DNA of 36,775 bases from assembly GCF_000313135.1 (NCBI RefSeq), contig NW_004457596.1, forward strand, positions 346,329 through 383,103. Direction: 5' to 3'. Within the stretch, counting starts at the first letter, position 1, and each line of letters begins with the position of its first letter. The notes under the pieces are model-generated. The model ran no database searches. It saw nothing but the letters and a program-made list of their open reading frames with translations, and was not told where the DNA came from. Below, piece by piece: positions 12,001-20,806 of the stretch. The position numbers and the translations under genes are program-made. The stretch is from Acanthamoeba castellanii str. Neff (lineage: Eukaryota; Discosea; Longamoebia; Acanthamoebidae).

Positions 12001-12015
12001 GGTTCAGCATGGTGA
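6079..12015 (+). CDS. Gamma-tubulin complex component, GCP5-like
   Basis: Component of the gamma-tubulin ring complex that nucleates microtubules. Seventeen exons: 6079-6365, 6650-6921, 6979-7245, 7316-7434, 7515-7676, 8653-8971, 9043-9104, 9190-9270, 9345-9500, 9563-9765, 9845-10322, 10419-10632, 10721-10845, 10941-11068, 11130-11226, 11321-11385, 11496-12015. They total 3555 nt (1184 residues), all phases consistent; human GCP5 is about 1024. Residues 1-275 are acidic and Ser/Pro-rich. Segments around 'ATMEEASLTSVLHTL', 'DIILYLFSCSWRPY', 'KLSFGFGIAEP', 'DYHLVWPAHLVVDRHAML' and 'LLNLVEKLLSYALVM' follow GCP5 in order through the GCP-N and GCP-C domains. Intron 5 (7677-8652) is about ten times the usual size and contains an antisense AlkB gene. 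The end is uncertain: a different frame from about 11955 to a stop at 12041 also looks coding. GCP5 over other GCPs is by remembered similarity. Confidence 0.82.
7740..8457 (-). CDS. AlkB-type Fe(II)/2-oxoglutarate dioxygenase (ALKBH2/3-like), nested in GCP5 intron
   Basis: Oxidative demethylase of the AlkB superfamily, which removes alkyl groups from DNA or RNA bases using iron, oxygen and 2-oxoglutarate. Two exons: 8457-8248 and 8174-7740, totalling 645 nt (214 residues), in frame. The iron-binding HxD is in 'GFHIDDEARG', the distal His in 'EFWRHGVPK', and the 2-oxoglutarate/substrate Arg pair in 'PRINLTFR'. Other family landmarks are 'VLINLYRDGEDSIG' and 'LTPGSLIVMDG'. The N-terminal exon carries 'CPSFLSADEATALFEHI', typical of the ALKBH2/3 group. 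The whole gene lies on the opposite strand inside intron 5 of the GCP5-like gene: its stop is 63 bp from the host donor and its ATG about 195 bp from the host acceptor. Those 195 bp presumably carry its promoter. The exact substrate class cannot be told. Confidence 0.93.
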
Positions 12016-12570
12016 CGGCCGCTCGATCCGCGCGGAGGTGAGCAGGTGGCGATTGGGCCAATGACGTCGATCGCCATCACCTTTCCCACGAATTTCATGG
12101 GCGCTCGCTCGCGGTTGGACAACGCCTTTCACCGTTGCATGTGTTGATTTCTTTATGTCGACAATTCATGGACACGCGGGGCACACAAACAAGGAGAGAA
12201 CACCACTGCGCACGCGGCGTTTTTTGATTGTTGTTCTTTCTCTGTTGCCTACTCAGCAACTGGCTGTGTTCGTGTGTGTTCTCCCTGGCGTACACGAGGT
12301 ACTCAACACACACCTCGGCCCGCTTGCTCCTCCTGGGGCCGTGTGCGGCACACCGGAGTAATGTTTGTGTGGGGCCGACATTATAATTTTTTGCACGTGA
12401 ACGGCTTTAGTGTTAAACGAGAAGCAGAGAAGCAAGAAACACGCCAGACAAGAGCGGCAGCGCAAGGATACTGATAGCGCTTCTCGTCTTTAGGTGCGTC
12501 TGCTGCGAGAGTTTGACAAGACACGCCGAGAGAACTAACACTTCGGCTACGCGACCAGTGACGATCAACG
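12016..12570. other. Intergenic region before the RFX gene
   Basis: About 555 bp hold the 3' end of the GCP5-like gene (alternative stop at 12041) and the upstream region of the RFX gene. I see no protein-coding block, RNA gene or repeat. The stretch 12370-12540 just before the ATG is lower in GC and is the likely promoter. Confidence 0.4.
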
Positions 12571-15500
12571 ATGGACGCCGCCGAGGGTCCAACGTCTCCC
12601 GTTCTCGGCGCGACGTCGTCGCCAAAGGTGACCAACAAGAAGCCGAAGCAGTGGCGCTGGGCCGAGAACGATTTCCCCAACCGCGACATCGACTACGAAG
12701 TGAAGATACACAAGGACGAGGCACTGCCCCTCATCGAAAACTGGTAACTTGGCCTCCTCCCCCTCTTCGCTTTCACTTCGTTCTTTGCCCCGCCGGAGCC
12801 AAACCCCGCCCCTTGCCGCGGCGGAACTGCTTCCATCCTGCGCGACAACACTGTTCGCCTCATGGCCGCACGTCACCCACAGATTTGGGCTCTCCCAACA
12901 GCAAAATTATTATCTCTGGGAGACTATGTGGCCTTCTGCCGTTTCGACCATCAGCATCGATAGATCACCACAAAACTCAACTCACCTCGCCGTTCTCACC
13001 TCACCTCACTGCTGATCTGGTGTTTGTGTGTTGGCACACGCAGGCTGAAGGACAACTATGAGAGACGGACGGGCGTGTGCACGGCCAAGCGGGGCCTCTA
13101 CGCTGACTACCTCTCGTTTTGCAGGGACAACTGTAAGCCCCGCCCATCATCTCCTTCTGCCATTGATGTCTACACGTCAATTGCGTGCTCTCCAACCTCA
13201 CCGCGGCGGCGTCACCACAACCACAACCACAACAACGACACCAACGACACAGGCGTGGAAACGAGCAACAACTCGGCGTTCGGCAAGGTGTTCAAGAAGG
13301 TCTTCCCTGGTGTGGAGACACGCAGGTTGGGCAAGAGGAGCAGCAACATGACCTTCTACCACGACTTTGCCCGGAAAGGTACCCGAAAATCGGCCGAGGC
13401 GTCACCATCTTACATCTTTGTTGTGCAACATGCCGATCTTCCGCGTATGTGGCACCGTTGCGTGTGTTCGACAGAAAAAGATGAAAAAACACAGTTACCC
13501 CCAAATTCCGATGCAAATTACAACATTCTATAATATATCTATATATAGTAATATTTAAATCCATAAATAAAATCTATCCAACCATTTACAACAAAAATTG
13601 CATTTATTTACGGTTGAAAATGAATATGCAGGAACTACGGCAGCGGGACCATCAACGATGGCCGCGGTGTCGGACGCGGTGACGCCGCTGCGACGGCCCA
13701 AGCGAAGCCTGAAGAAGCGGAAGGAGCGGCCGATGAAGGGCAGCCTGCACGACCACGGCGACGACCCCGAGGGCGAATACGATCGCGAGACCGAGCCGCC
13801 GCGACCGAAGGAGCCGCGCCACGCCTTCGCGCCCAAGCACGCTCCACCACCACGGCTACGCGGAGGCGCCGGCCCAATCGATAACGGCGGCAGTGGAGAG
13901 GTCAAGCTCGAGAACGGAGCCAGCAACGGGCGCCCGCCGCACATCTGGGAGGACGGAGAGCTGCGCCTGCAGCCGGCGCAGACGCAGAAGCTGGCGGTGC
14001 TGATGAACTACTCCGACACCTATTGGCGGTTCGTATGAGGCGTTGTGTTGGTCGCCAGTGTTTGCCGTGACTCACGAGGACCACTGCACGCACACATACA
14101 ACCGCACACGCGCAGGGAGGTGTGGGCGCTTTCGGCTCTCAATCCGGCGTGCCTGGAGAGCAAGACCGTGACGGCCCTGTTCTTCACCCCACCGGGCTCG
14201 GAGCCAGACGTCGATCCCGTGCTGGCGTTGAGCACCTACCACGCTCTTTCTGTCGGTACGCACACGTGGCACGACACGCACCACCGCACACGCACACGAC
14301 ACACGACACACATCGCGCCTCACACGCAACGCGGGCGTATAGGCGCATTTTTGGTCGGGGACCTCGAGGCGGCGGAAGAGCTCTTTGAGCAAACGAGACA
14401 CCAGCTCGGCGGGGTGTTCGACACCACCCACTATGACGTGGCCAACGCCCTGTGCGGCATCGCATTCTGGTAATCACCCCCGCCATCTTCTCTCTTTTCG
14501 ACCTTTACACTCACGCGTGCACGTGTGTGTGTGTGTGTGTGTGTCGTGTGTGTCGTGTGTTTTGACCACAGGCACCGGTTTGCGTGCACCAACCGAAAAC
14601 AGCTCGATGAGCGAACGATCTACTACCTCAACCAGTGCCTCCAGATATGCCGCAACCTGCGGGACACGAACAGCGATATCTACCTGACGGCGATGAGGTG
14701 CGTTTTTCGCATTCTTCCATGGGGTGGAATTGTGTGACCTCTGACCTCTCTGACATTCTTTCGACGTTGTTGTGTGGGTGGGCGCCTGCAGGGAGTGGGG
14801 CTACTTTGTGGGGTACTCGGAGGAGTGGCTCAAGGTGATCGACGAGGCCGAGCGAAGTAAGCTCGTCGATGGCTACACACCGGCCTACACGCGACACTGG
14901 GCAATCGACCCCAAGTATGCCTTCCACACGACACACACGCACGCACACATGGCACACGCACACGCACGCACTAACGCTGGCCGTGTGCAGGTACATACTC
15001 ATACACACGAACCAGAAGGGGCTCTTCAACAGCGTGTGCCGGGAGGTGGAGAGTTTTTACCGGTTGCTGCTGCGCTATGAGAGGGAGGCTCGGAGAGGAG
15101 CGACGACGGGGCAGCAGGACGGGGCGACGGTAGCGGCCGGCTGCTCGGGGAACGACGTTCCCCTCGAGAACGGTGGGCGGCGCGGCGTGAAGGCCGAGGC
15201 GAAGTGGCCAAGCGAGCGACCACCACCGACAACGGCGGCGGCCGACGACGACCTCCTGCGATCGTGGCGACACGAGCTGTACATACAAAAGAGCGTGGTG
15301 GACGACTTCACCAGGAAGATCCTGCAGGGCGAGATGCGGTTCCTGCCGCTGGCCACCTCCATCATCATTCACATGACACTCATGCTCCACGTCCGATATT
15401 TCGCCGCCGTTGGTAAGCCATTCTCCCCGTGTGCGGTGTGTGCGGTGTGTGAGTGTGCGGTGGTGTGTGCGCGACTCGTGCGGTGGTGCGTGTGCTGGAC

Positions 15501-16082
15501 TGCGTTCCTAACGGACAACAATAGGGCAAGTGGAGATGGGCCGACAGGCGGCAGCGATGCTGGTCAAGCTGTTGATCTCGCTGCCCAAGGCCTTCAAGGC
15601 AGTTTTGATGTCGCGGATGGAGGGAGAGATGAAAGGTACGCATGTCCTCCTCCACCGCGGCGAGAGACATTGCCAGCGCCACACACACCACACACACACC
15701 ACACAACACGGCACGCACGCACGCACGCAACTGACACGTTGATCGACGCGCAGAGTTTATGGCAATGCTGGAGACGCGATGGCTGAGCTGTTTGACGCGA
15801 CTACTTTCAGAGTTCAAGGCACGATTCGTGCAGCTGGCCAGCCTCAAGGACGGCTGCGCGGCTCAGCTCGCGCAGCGAAAACGGAGCGCCGCGGACGACG
15901 CCAACGCCGACGAGCCACCGCCCGAGTACTCGACCGGCCAGGAACTCGAGCCCACCGGGCGCGAGAAGGAGGAGCTCCTCCGCTACTTCCTGGCCGGCCC
16001 CGTCGCGGGCGAGCGATCCAGCCACGAAGCGATTGCTCACTCGCGCGTGGGGGAGCGGAAGTGGAGCGACGGAAATGAGTGA
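12571..16082 (+). CDS. RFX-type winged-helix DNA-binding protein with large unassigned C-terminal region
   Basis: Likely transcription factor. Eleven exons: 12571-12743, 13044-13132, 13253-13378, 13632-14028, 14116-14255, 14343-14469, 14572-14697, 14792-14914, 14991-15412, 15525-15635, 15754-16082. They total 2163 nt (720 residues), in frame. The RFX domain spans about residues 57-129: 'LKDNYERRTGVCTAKRGLY', 'YLSFC', then 'SAFGKVFKKVFPGVETRRLG'. The wing usually reads GTRGxSKYHYYG; here it is 'GKRSSNMTFYHDF', so DNA contacts may differ. Exon 4 holds a basic stretch ('RRPKRSLKKRKERP', a likely nuclear signal) and low-complexity linker. Residues about 262-610 are helical, with 'VANALCGIAFWHRFA' and 'RTIYYLNQCLQICRNL'. 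They vaguely recall the middle homology region of fungal zinc-cluster factors, but this is only an impression. RFX proteins have been reported in Amoebozoa. Confidence 0.83.
13379..13631 (+). other. AT-rich intron of the RFX gene with internal stop and poly(A)-like signal
   Basis: This 253-bp intron directly follows the DNA-binding domain and is much AT-richer than its surroundings beyond 13500. If not spliced, the frame continues for about 53 residues to a TAA at 13531-13533. An AATAAA word follows at 13566-13571. A truncated transcript encoding only the DNA-binding part is therefore possible. Confidence 0.45.
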
Positions 16083-16361
16083 AGGGCGAACGAGAGAAAA
16101 GAGAACAGGACGAACAAATAGAGAAGAGAGAAGAGAAGACAGATCTGAGACGAGAGAGACAGAAAAACAAAGATGGATACATTTTTGATGTGCCTTTATT
16201 CCCGTCGTGCCAACCAGATCTTTTTTTGGCTCATTTATTCTTTATGGTTAATCCAATATAATTTGTTATTGTTATTTTAAAGCACCCCAGCAGTGTACCC
16301 GTGATTCAGGAAACAAAGAAATCAATCAATCGTTCTCGTGCTCCAGTGCACTTCATTCCAC
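16083..16361 (+). promoter_or_regulatory. Short intergenic region before the ammonium transporter
   Basis: About 280 bp between the RFX stop and the first candidate transporter ATG. It begins with a purine-rich GAGA-type stretch (16083-16165). From about 16190 it becomes AT-rich, with TTATTC, TTTATGG and ATTTGTTATTG runs. It should hold the 3' end of the RFX transcript and the promoter of the transporter. Confidence 0.4.
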
Positions 16362-19290
16362 ATGACAACGAGAGCAGGCCTGCTCGATCGACCGCCAGAG
16401 ATGCTGCAATCACAATTGAGAAGAGATTGTTCCACAGATGTATATAATTCGACGCCTCAAAGTGTATCACGCTCACCACTGCAGCTGCTTTCCTCATCTC
16501 CAACTCTGCCATCAACTTCATCAAATTCATTTCCCTCTACTCCACTCCCCCTGCCAAGTAGCGCCTCCGCCATCCTCATCTTCCTCTGCTGCTTCGCCTC
16601 CCTGGCGATTCGAGGAGCCGACGCTGGATCGCAGCAGGCGAAGCCTGCACCAGCTCCCTCGGACGACACGACCGCCATCGACACCGGGTGGCTGCTCATG
16701 TCGTCCTACCTCGTCTTCTGTACGCTCTCTCCCCTGGCCTTGCCCGCTCTTTACTTCCCTCTCTAACACCTCTCGCCGCACGCACCACCGCACACACCGC
16801 ACACACACACACACCACCGCACACACACGCACAGTCATGCAGGCAGGGTTCGCCATGGTGGAGGCCGGCACGACGCGAGCAAAGAACATCAAGAACATCC
16901 TGCTCAAGGTCTGGCTCGCCCCTCTTCTCCTCCTTCCCTTGTCGCTACGCATCAGTCAGGCTTGCGACAAGCTGACCCTCCCATTTACGCATCAACACAC
17001 GCACCCAGAACCTGGTCGATACCGGCGTGGCATCGATGGTCTGGTTCGGGATCGGCCACGCTTTTGCCTTTGGCGATGTATGTCGACACACACGGCACGC
17101 ACGACACACACACCACACACACACACGCACCCACGCACCCACGCACCCACGCACCCACGCACACTGCGCATTGACGTTGGTTGGTCAGTTGCTCATGAGG
17201 CCACACCTCACTCAGGGCAACGGGTTCATTGGAACGAGATACTTTTTCCTATACAACTATGACGACTACCCGTACTTCATGTTCCAGGTTCGCTTCGCCT
17301 TGTGTGCGTCGTGTGCATCGTGTGCGTCGTGTTGCGTTGTTGACGCGCGCGTGTATGCTTCAGTGGGCATTTGCAACGACCGCCGTCTCCATCATCAGCG
17401 GCTCGTTGGCCGAGCGAACCCAGTTCACGTCCTTCCTGATCTCGACGGCCATCGTCGCCGGCTGGGTCTACCCCATCATCGCCCACTGTACGCGCGCGGC
17501 CACTTCTCCCTCTTCTTAGTGCTGCCACCGCTGACACCGCCGCCCACCACCACTCAGGGGCGTGGTCCGATGCCGGTTGGCTACGCAACCTCGGCGCCAA
17601 TGGCTTCATCGACTACGCCGGTGGTGGTGTGGTCCACATGGTTGGCGGTGGTGCGTGCCCCTCCCTTGGTGTTTTCTTTCTCTTTATTTCAATCTTTTTG
17701 ATTTTTGATTTTTGATTTTTGATTCTTTGTTACTTATTATTATTATTCACGCACGATTTCCCTGCGTAGGTGTGGGGTTGGTGGGCGCCATCGTGGTGGG
17801 TCCACGTATGGGCCGATTCGACTCTGCGCAAAAGGTACCGGCATCAGGCATAAAGACACATTCGCTGCATTCGCTCAATCACGTTGTGATCTATTCCCTC
17901 ACTCGGTGTCACGAACGAGCTGACGCCTGTGTGTGTGTGTGTGTACGCGCGCGCCTACGTAGGATGGGTGCTGCTTCTCGCTCAAGCGACCTAAGGTGCA
18001 CGACATCCCCGGTCACAACTCGCCTCTGATTGCTCTGGGCATATTCATCCTCTGGTTCGCCCACCACCGCCCACCGCCTTCACTCCATTATGACGTCACC
18101 TCATTTCACTGTGCCCCTGGCCACACGCTCTGCGCAGGTTTGGATGGTTTGGGTTCAATTCCGGGTCCACGCTCGGCCTTTCGCTTGGGCGACACAGCCT
18201 GGCCGGCCGCATTGCCGTCAACACGGCCATGGCCAGCACCGCTGCCTGTCTCTCCTCTCTCATGCTCATCAGGTACCACCTCCCGCTCTGCGCATCCTCG
18301 CCCCCTTCCCCCCCCCGCCTCTACCCTTGCGCCCAGGCCCTCTAAATCGTCACCCTCACCACGCACACGCACACGCACACGCACACACACGACACACACA
18401 CACACAGGTTCCTCACTGGTCAGTACAACCTCGAGGCCAGCTGCAACGGCCTGCTTACCGGCGCGGTGGCCGTGACCTCCTCCTGCGCTGTCATTGAGCC
18501 TTGGGCCGCTGTCTTCATCGGAGGTGCGCCGACCGCCTTTCAACACACACACGCGCGCACACACACACGACGCGCGACCTGAACCCCAACGCATCTCTCT
18601 TTCGTCCTGGGCTCGTTCACGATCATTCAGTCGGGGGCGGCTTCGTGTACTATGCCGCGCGCGAGCTTCTGCTCTGTTTACGCATCGACGACCCGCTCGA
18701 GGCCGCGCCCGTCCACTTCTTTGGCGGGATGTGGGGCCTGCTCTGTATCGGTACGTCGCCCGTTCCCCCCTTATGGCGCACTGCAAGCAACGTGTTGAGC
18801 TAACCTGGGCGCCCAGGTTTCTTCGCCCAGCAGGCCTACGTGACGAGCGCCTACGGCTCCGACACAGTCTATGGCCTTTTCCACGGGGTATCCACCCACT
18901 TTTTCTGCTTTAGGATTTAGTATTATTATCTTTATTTATATTATCTTTATTATTATTTATATTATATTTTATAGGATCTTCTAATTTTGTTCGCCCAGGG
19001 CGGTGCCGAGCAACTGGGCATCCAGTTGTGCGGAATTGTGGTCATCGTGGTGTGGGTCACGCTGTGGTCCCTGCCCATGTTCCTTGTTCTCCGCTACTTC
19101 CACAAGCTTCGGTTCGGGCTTCACTGCTTTCCTCCTTCGTCATTCATGGCTCATGCTCGTGTGTCTCGTGTGTCGTGTGTCGTGTGTCTTTAGTGTGTCG
19201 CACGAGGTGGAAGTGACGGGACTGGACATCACCAAGCACGGAGGCTCGGCCTATCCCTACTTTGTCCAAACAGGGTCTGTTGATGGTTGA
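16362..19290 (+). CDS. Amt-family ammonium transporter
   Basis: Membrane channel for ammonium of the Amt/Mep/Rh superfamily. Fourteen exons: 16362-16719, 16835-16908, 17009-17077, 17216-17287, 17364-17487, 17558-17650, 17770-17834, 17963-18054, 18138-18272, 18408-18523, 18631-18750, 18817-18887, 18999-19111, 19194-19290. They total 1599 nt (532 residues), in frame. Amt signatures are 'FMQAGFAMVEAG', 'FATTAVSIISGSLAER', 'DYAGGGVVHMVGG' (first pore His, about residue 259), 'GWFGFNSGS' and 'PVHFFGGMWG' (second pore His, about residue 428). The C-terminal tail 'VTGLDITKHGGSAY' is the conserved regulatory tail. A Ser/Pro-rich leader and a hydrophobic stretch ('AILIFLCCFASLAI', residues about 70-83) precede the core, perhaps a signal peptide. 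ATG 16401 is an alternative start. Introns carry CA repeats and, at 17695-17722, four TTTTTGA units. Confidence 0.93.
19194..19290 (+). repeat. Terminal exon of the transporter, source copy of a duplicated segment
   Basis: The last transporter exon and the end of its intron recur, diverged, at 20585-20693. This copy is the working one: its acceptor joins exon 13 in frame and it ends in a TGA at 19288. Confidence 0.8.
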
Positions 19291-19589
19291 GAGGGGATAT
19301 CTGCACCTCTGTTTATGTAAACCAACACATCCAAAAGAGGGGATAGAAGAACGAGAGTCTCGTATTTCTTTGGAAAAACTTGGGGAGATTGACATCTTCT
19401 GCGGCTGGACGAGACGCCAGGAACCAAGCCAAGGCTTCTTGCAAAGCCCCCTGCTACCTTCCAGGGGCTCAACAACAATCCCCCGCACGTTCTTGCGGCT
19501 CTGAAAACAGAAGAAACAGTAAGGTCCACAACGCAACACACACAACACAAAGCACACGCACCACGCACCACGGACACGCACCACGAGCC
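19291..19589. other. Unassigned stretch between transporter and pseudogene
   Basis: Contains a minus-strand open stretch following a good acceptor-like tract near 19505 ('SRKNVRGIVVEPLEGSRG'), plus CA-rich sequence at 19530-19590. It does not resemble the intact F-box gene's last exon, which would be expected here if the duplication were simple. No function assigned. Confidence 0.35.
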
Positions 19590-20510
19590 ATGCACACGTG
19601 CCATGCGGAAGCCGAAGTGCTCTTCACTTTCCTTGATCACATCGTACTGGGCGTGGCCGCAAGGCCACACACGAACAGCACCGCTAGCGGATCGCTTGGG
19701 CCTTGCCCTCTTTGTTGCCAGCCGCCATCCATGCAATGATGATGGCGGTCCACCTTGTCCTCGAAGAATGTGAGGCAGCACTCGCTCCACGTCGCTGAGC
19801 GCCAACGAATCCAGCTCCAGCGAAGATGTAGGCTTGTGGCAACTTGCGCCGGTACCTCAATGAGTTGACTGTGAATCGCAGGTGCAAGAGCAGTGTCCAT
19901 CCCATAGCGCGATCAGTCACACACGCATTCATAGTCGTTCATCTCGTTCGCGAGGGCGGCGCACAGAGCGTCATGATCGATTGAATTGGCACATTCTATT
20001 CTACACAAACAACAAAGGGGGCGAACGGCACGCAGAGCCACATGTACCAGCAGGTTGGGACTGGAGAGACATGGGAGCGGACGCCACCAGCGCCATGAGC
20101 TCGAGCAGCACCACGCACATCACACGCTCGTGGGCCAGCACGAGATCGCGTACGGCCTGTCTCGTCCCTGCCAGCATCAAGGTGTCGTTCCACTCCAGCC
20201 TGTGGGCCGGAACCACAGGGACTAAATCTGGTGAATGGCCAAAAATCTACAATCAAGTAACGGAGGCAGAGGACGAGGTCTGGTCGGTCCAATAGGTTGA
20301 GAGTTGCGCACCCAAGCTGGCCGGGGAGGCTGCATCTTGGCCAGACCCAGGAAAAAATACGCTTTTAGACGTTGCCCGCACCTCGTAGTCGCCCTCGTCG
20401 AAGTCGTCGAAGTCGTCGAAGTCGTTCGTCCCGGCCACTGTGGCTGTAAAGCGAGTGCAGGCCATCGGCCACACTCAGCTCCACAGGGACTCTCAGAAAG
20501 CTCTGCTCAA
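19590..20510 (-). pseudogene. Scrambled, broken copy of the zinc-finger/F-box gene
   Basis: Fragments match exons of the intact gene at 20807-24046. From high to low coordinate: a copy of exon 14 (about 20510-20370, 'SFLRVPVELSVADGLH'); of the F-box end of exon 2 (about 20310-20240, 'NLLDRPDLVLCLRYL'); of exon 3 (about 20200-20040, 'LAGTRQAVRDLVLAHERV', still open); of exon 10 (about 19885-19765, 'RKLPQAYIF' then 'SDVERVLPHIL' in another frame); and of the end of exon 13 (about 19690-19595). Disabling changes: a 2-nt loss in the exon 14 copy, a net 11-nt loss in the exon 10 copy, a GT to GC change at the exon 13 donor, and no copies found of exons 4-9. Exon order is also wrong, since the last exon precedes the F-box. 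I infer a dead duplicate after rearrangement. A residual transcript is possible. Confidence 0.75.
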
Positions 20511-20584
20511 ACACGACTAACGACATACCACACACCACACACCACACGACACGACCAACGACACGTGTTGACCCACGTTTGTGT

Positions 20585-20693
20585 GTCTTCAGTGATCGCA
20601 CGAGGTGGAAGTGACAGGGCCGGACATCACCAAGCACAGAGGCTCGGCCTATCCCTACTTTGTCCAAACAGGGTATGTTGATGGTGGAGAGAT
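20585..20693 (+). pseudogene. Decayed second copy of the transporter's last exon
   Basis: Closely matches the end of transporter intron 13 plus exon 14 ('VTGPDITKHRGSAYPYFVQ' against 'VTGLDITKHGGSAYPYFVQ'). The acceptor AG is kept, but the first bases differ by one position, so joining to exon 13 would shift the frame. The TGA stop has become GGA. It lies about 115 bp from the stop of the intact antisense F-box gene, so this tail-to-tail pair was probably duplicated as a unit. Confidence 0.8.
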
Positions 20694-20806
20694 CGTGCCA
20701 ATCTTTCTGTGCATGTGTGTGTGTGTGGATTTGCCACCCTCGCATTCAGTTACGTCACTGCTCCGCGTCTTCGCCATCAGCTCACGAGAGCCTCCTCCGA
20801 CCTTCT

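Noticed and set aside
14869..15786. 305-residue continuous plus-strand frame
   Set aside because: It crosses CA-rich introns. The spliced RFX model closes exactly in frame and the tail of this frame is His/Thr microsatellite translation.
18106..18786. 226-residue minus-strand Arg/Gly-rich frame
   Set aside because: Shadow of transporter exons 9-11 in GC-rich DNA, without motifs.
20030..20480. An intact second F-box gene at 20.0-20.5 kb
   Set aside because: The F-box copy lacks a usable donor in phase, exons 4-9 are absent and two exon copies are frameshifted.
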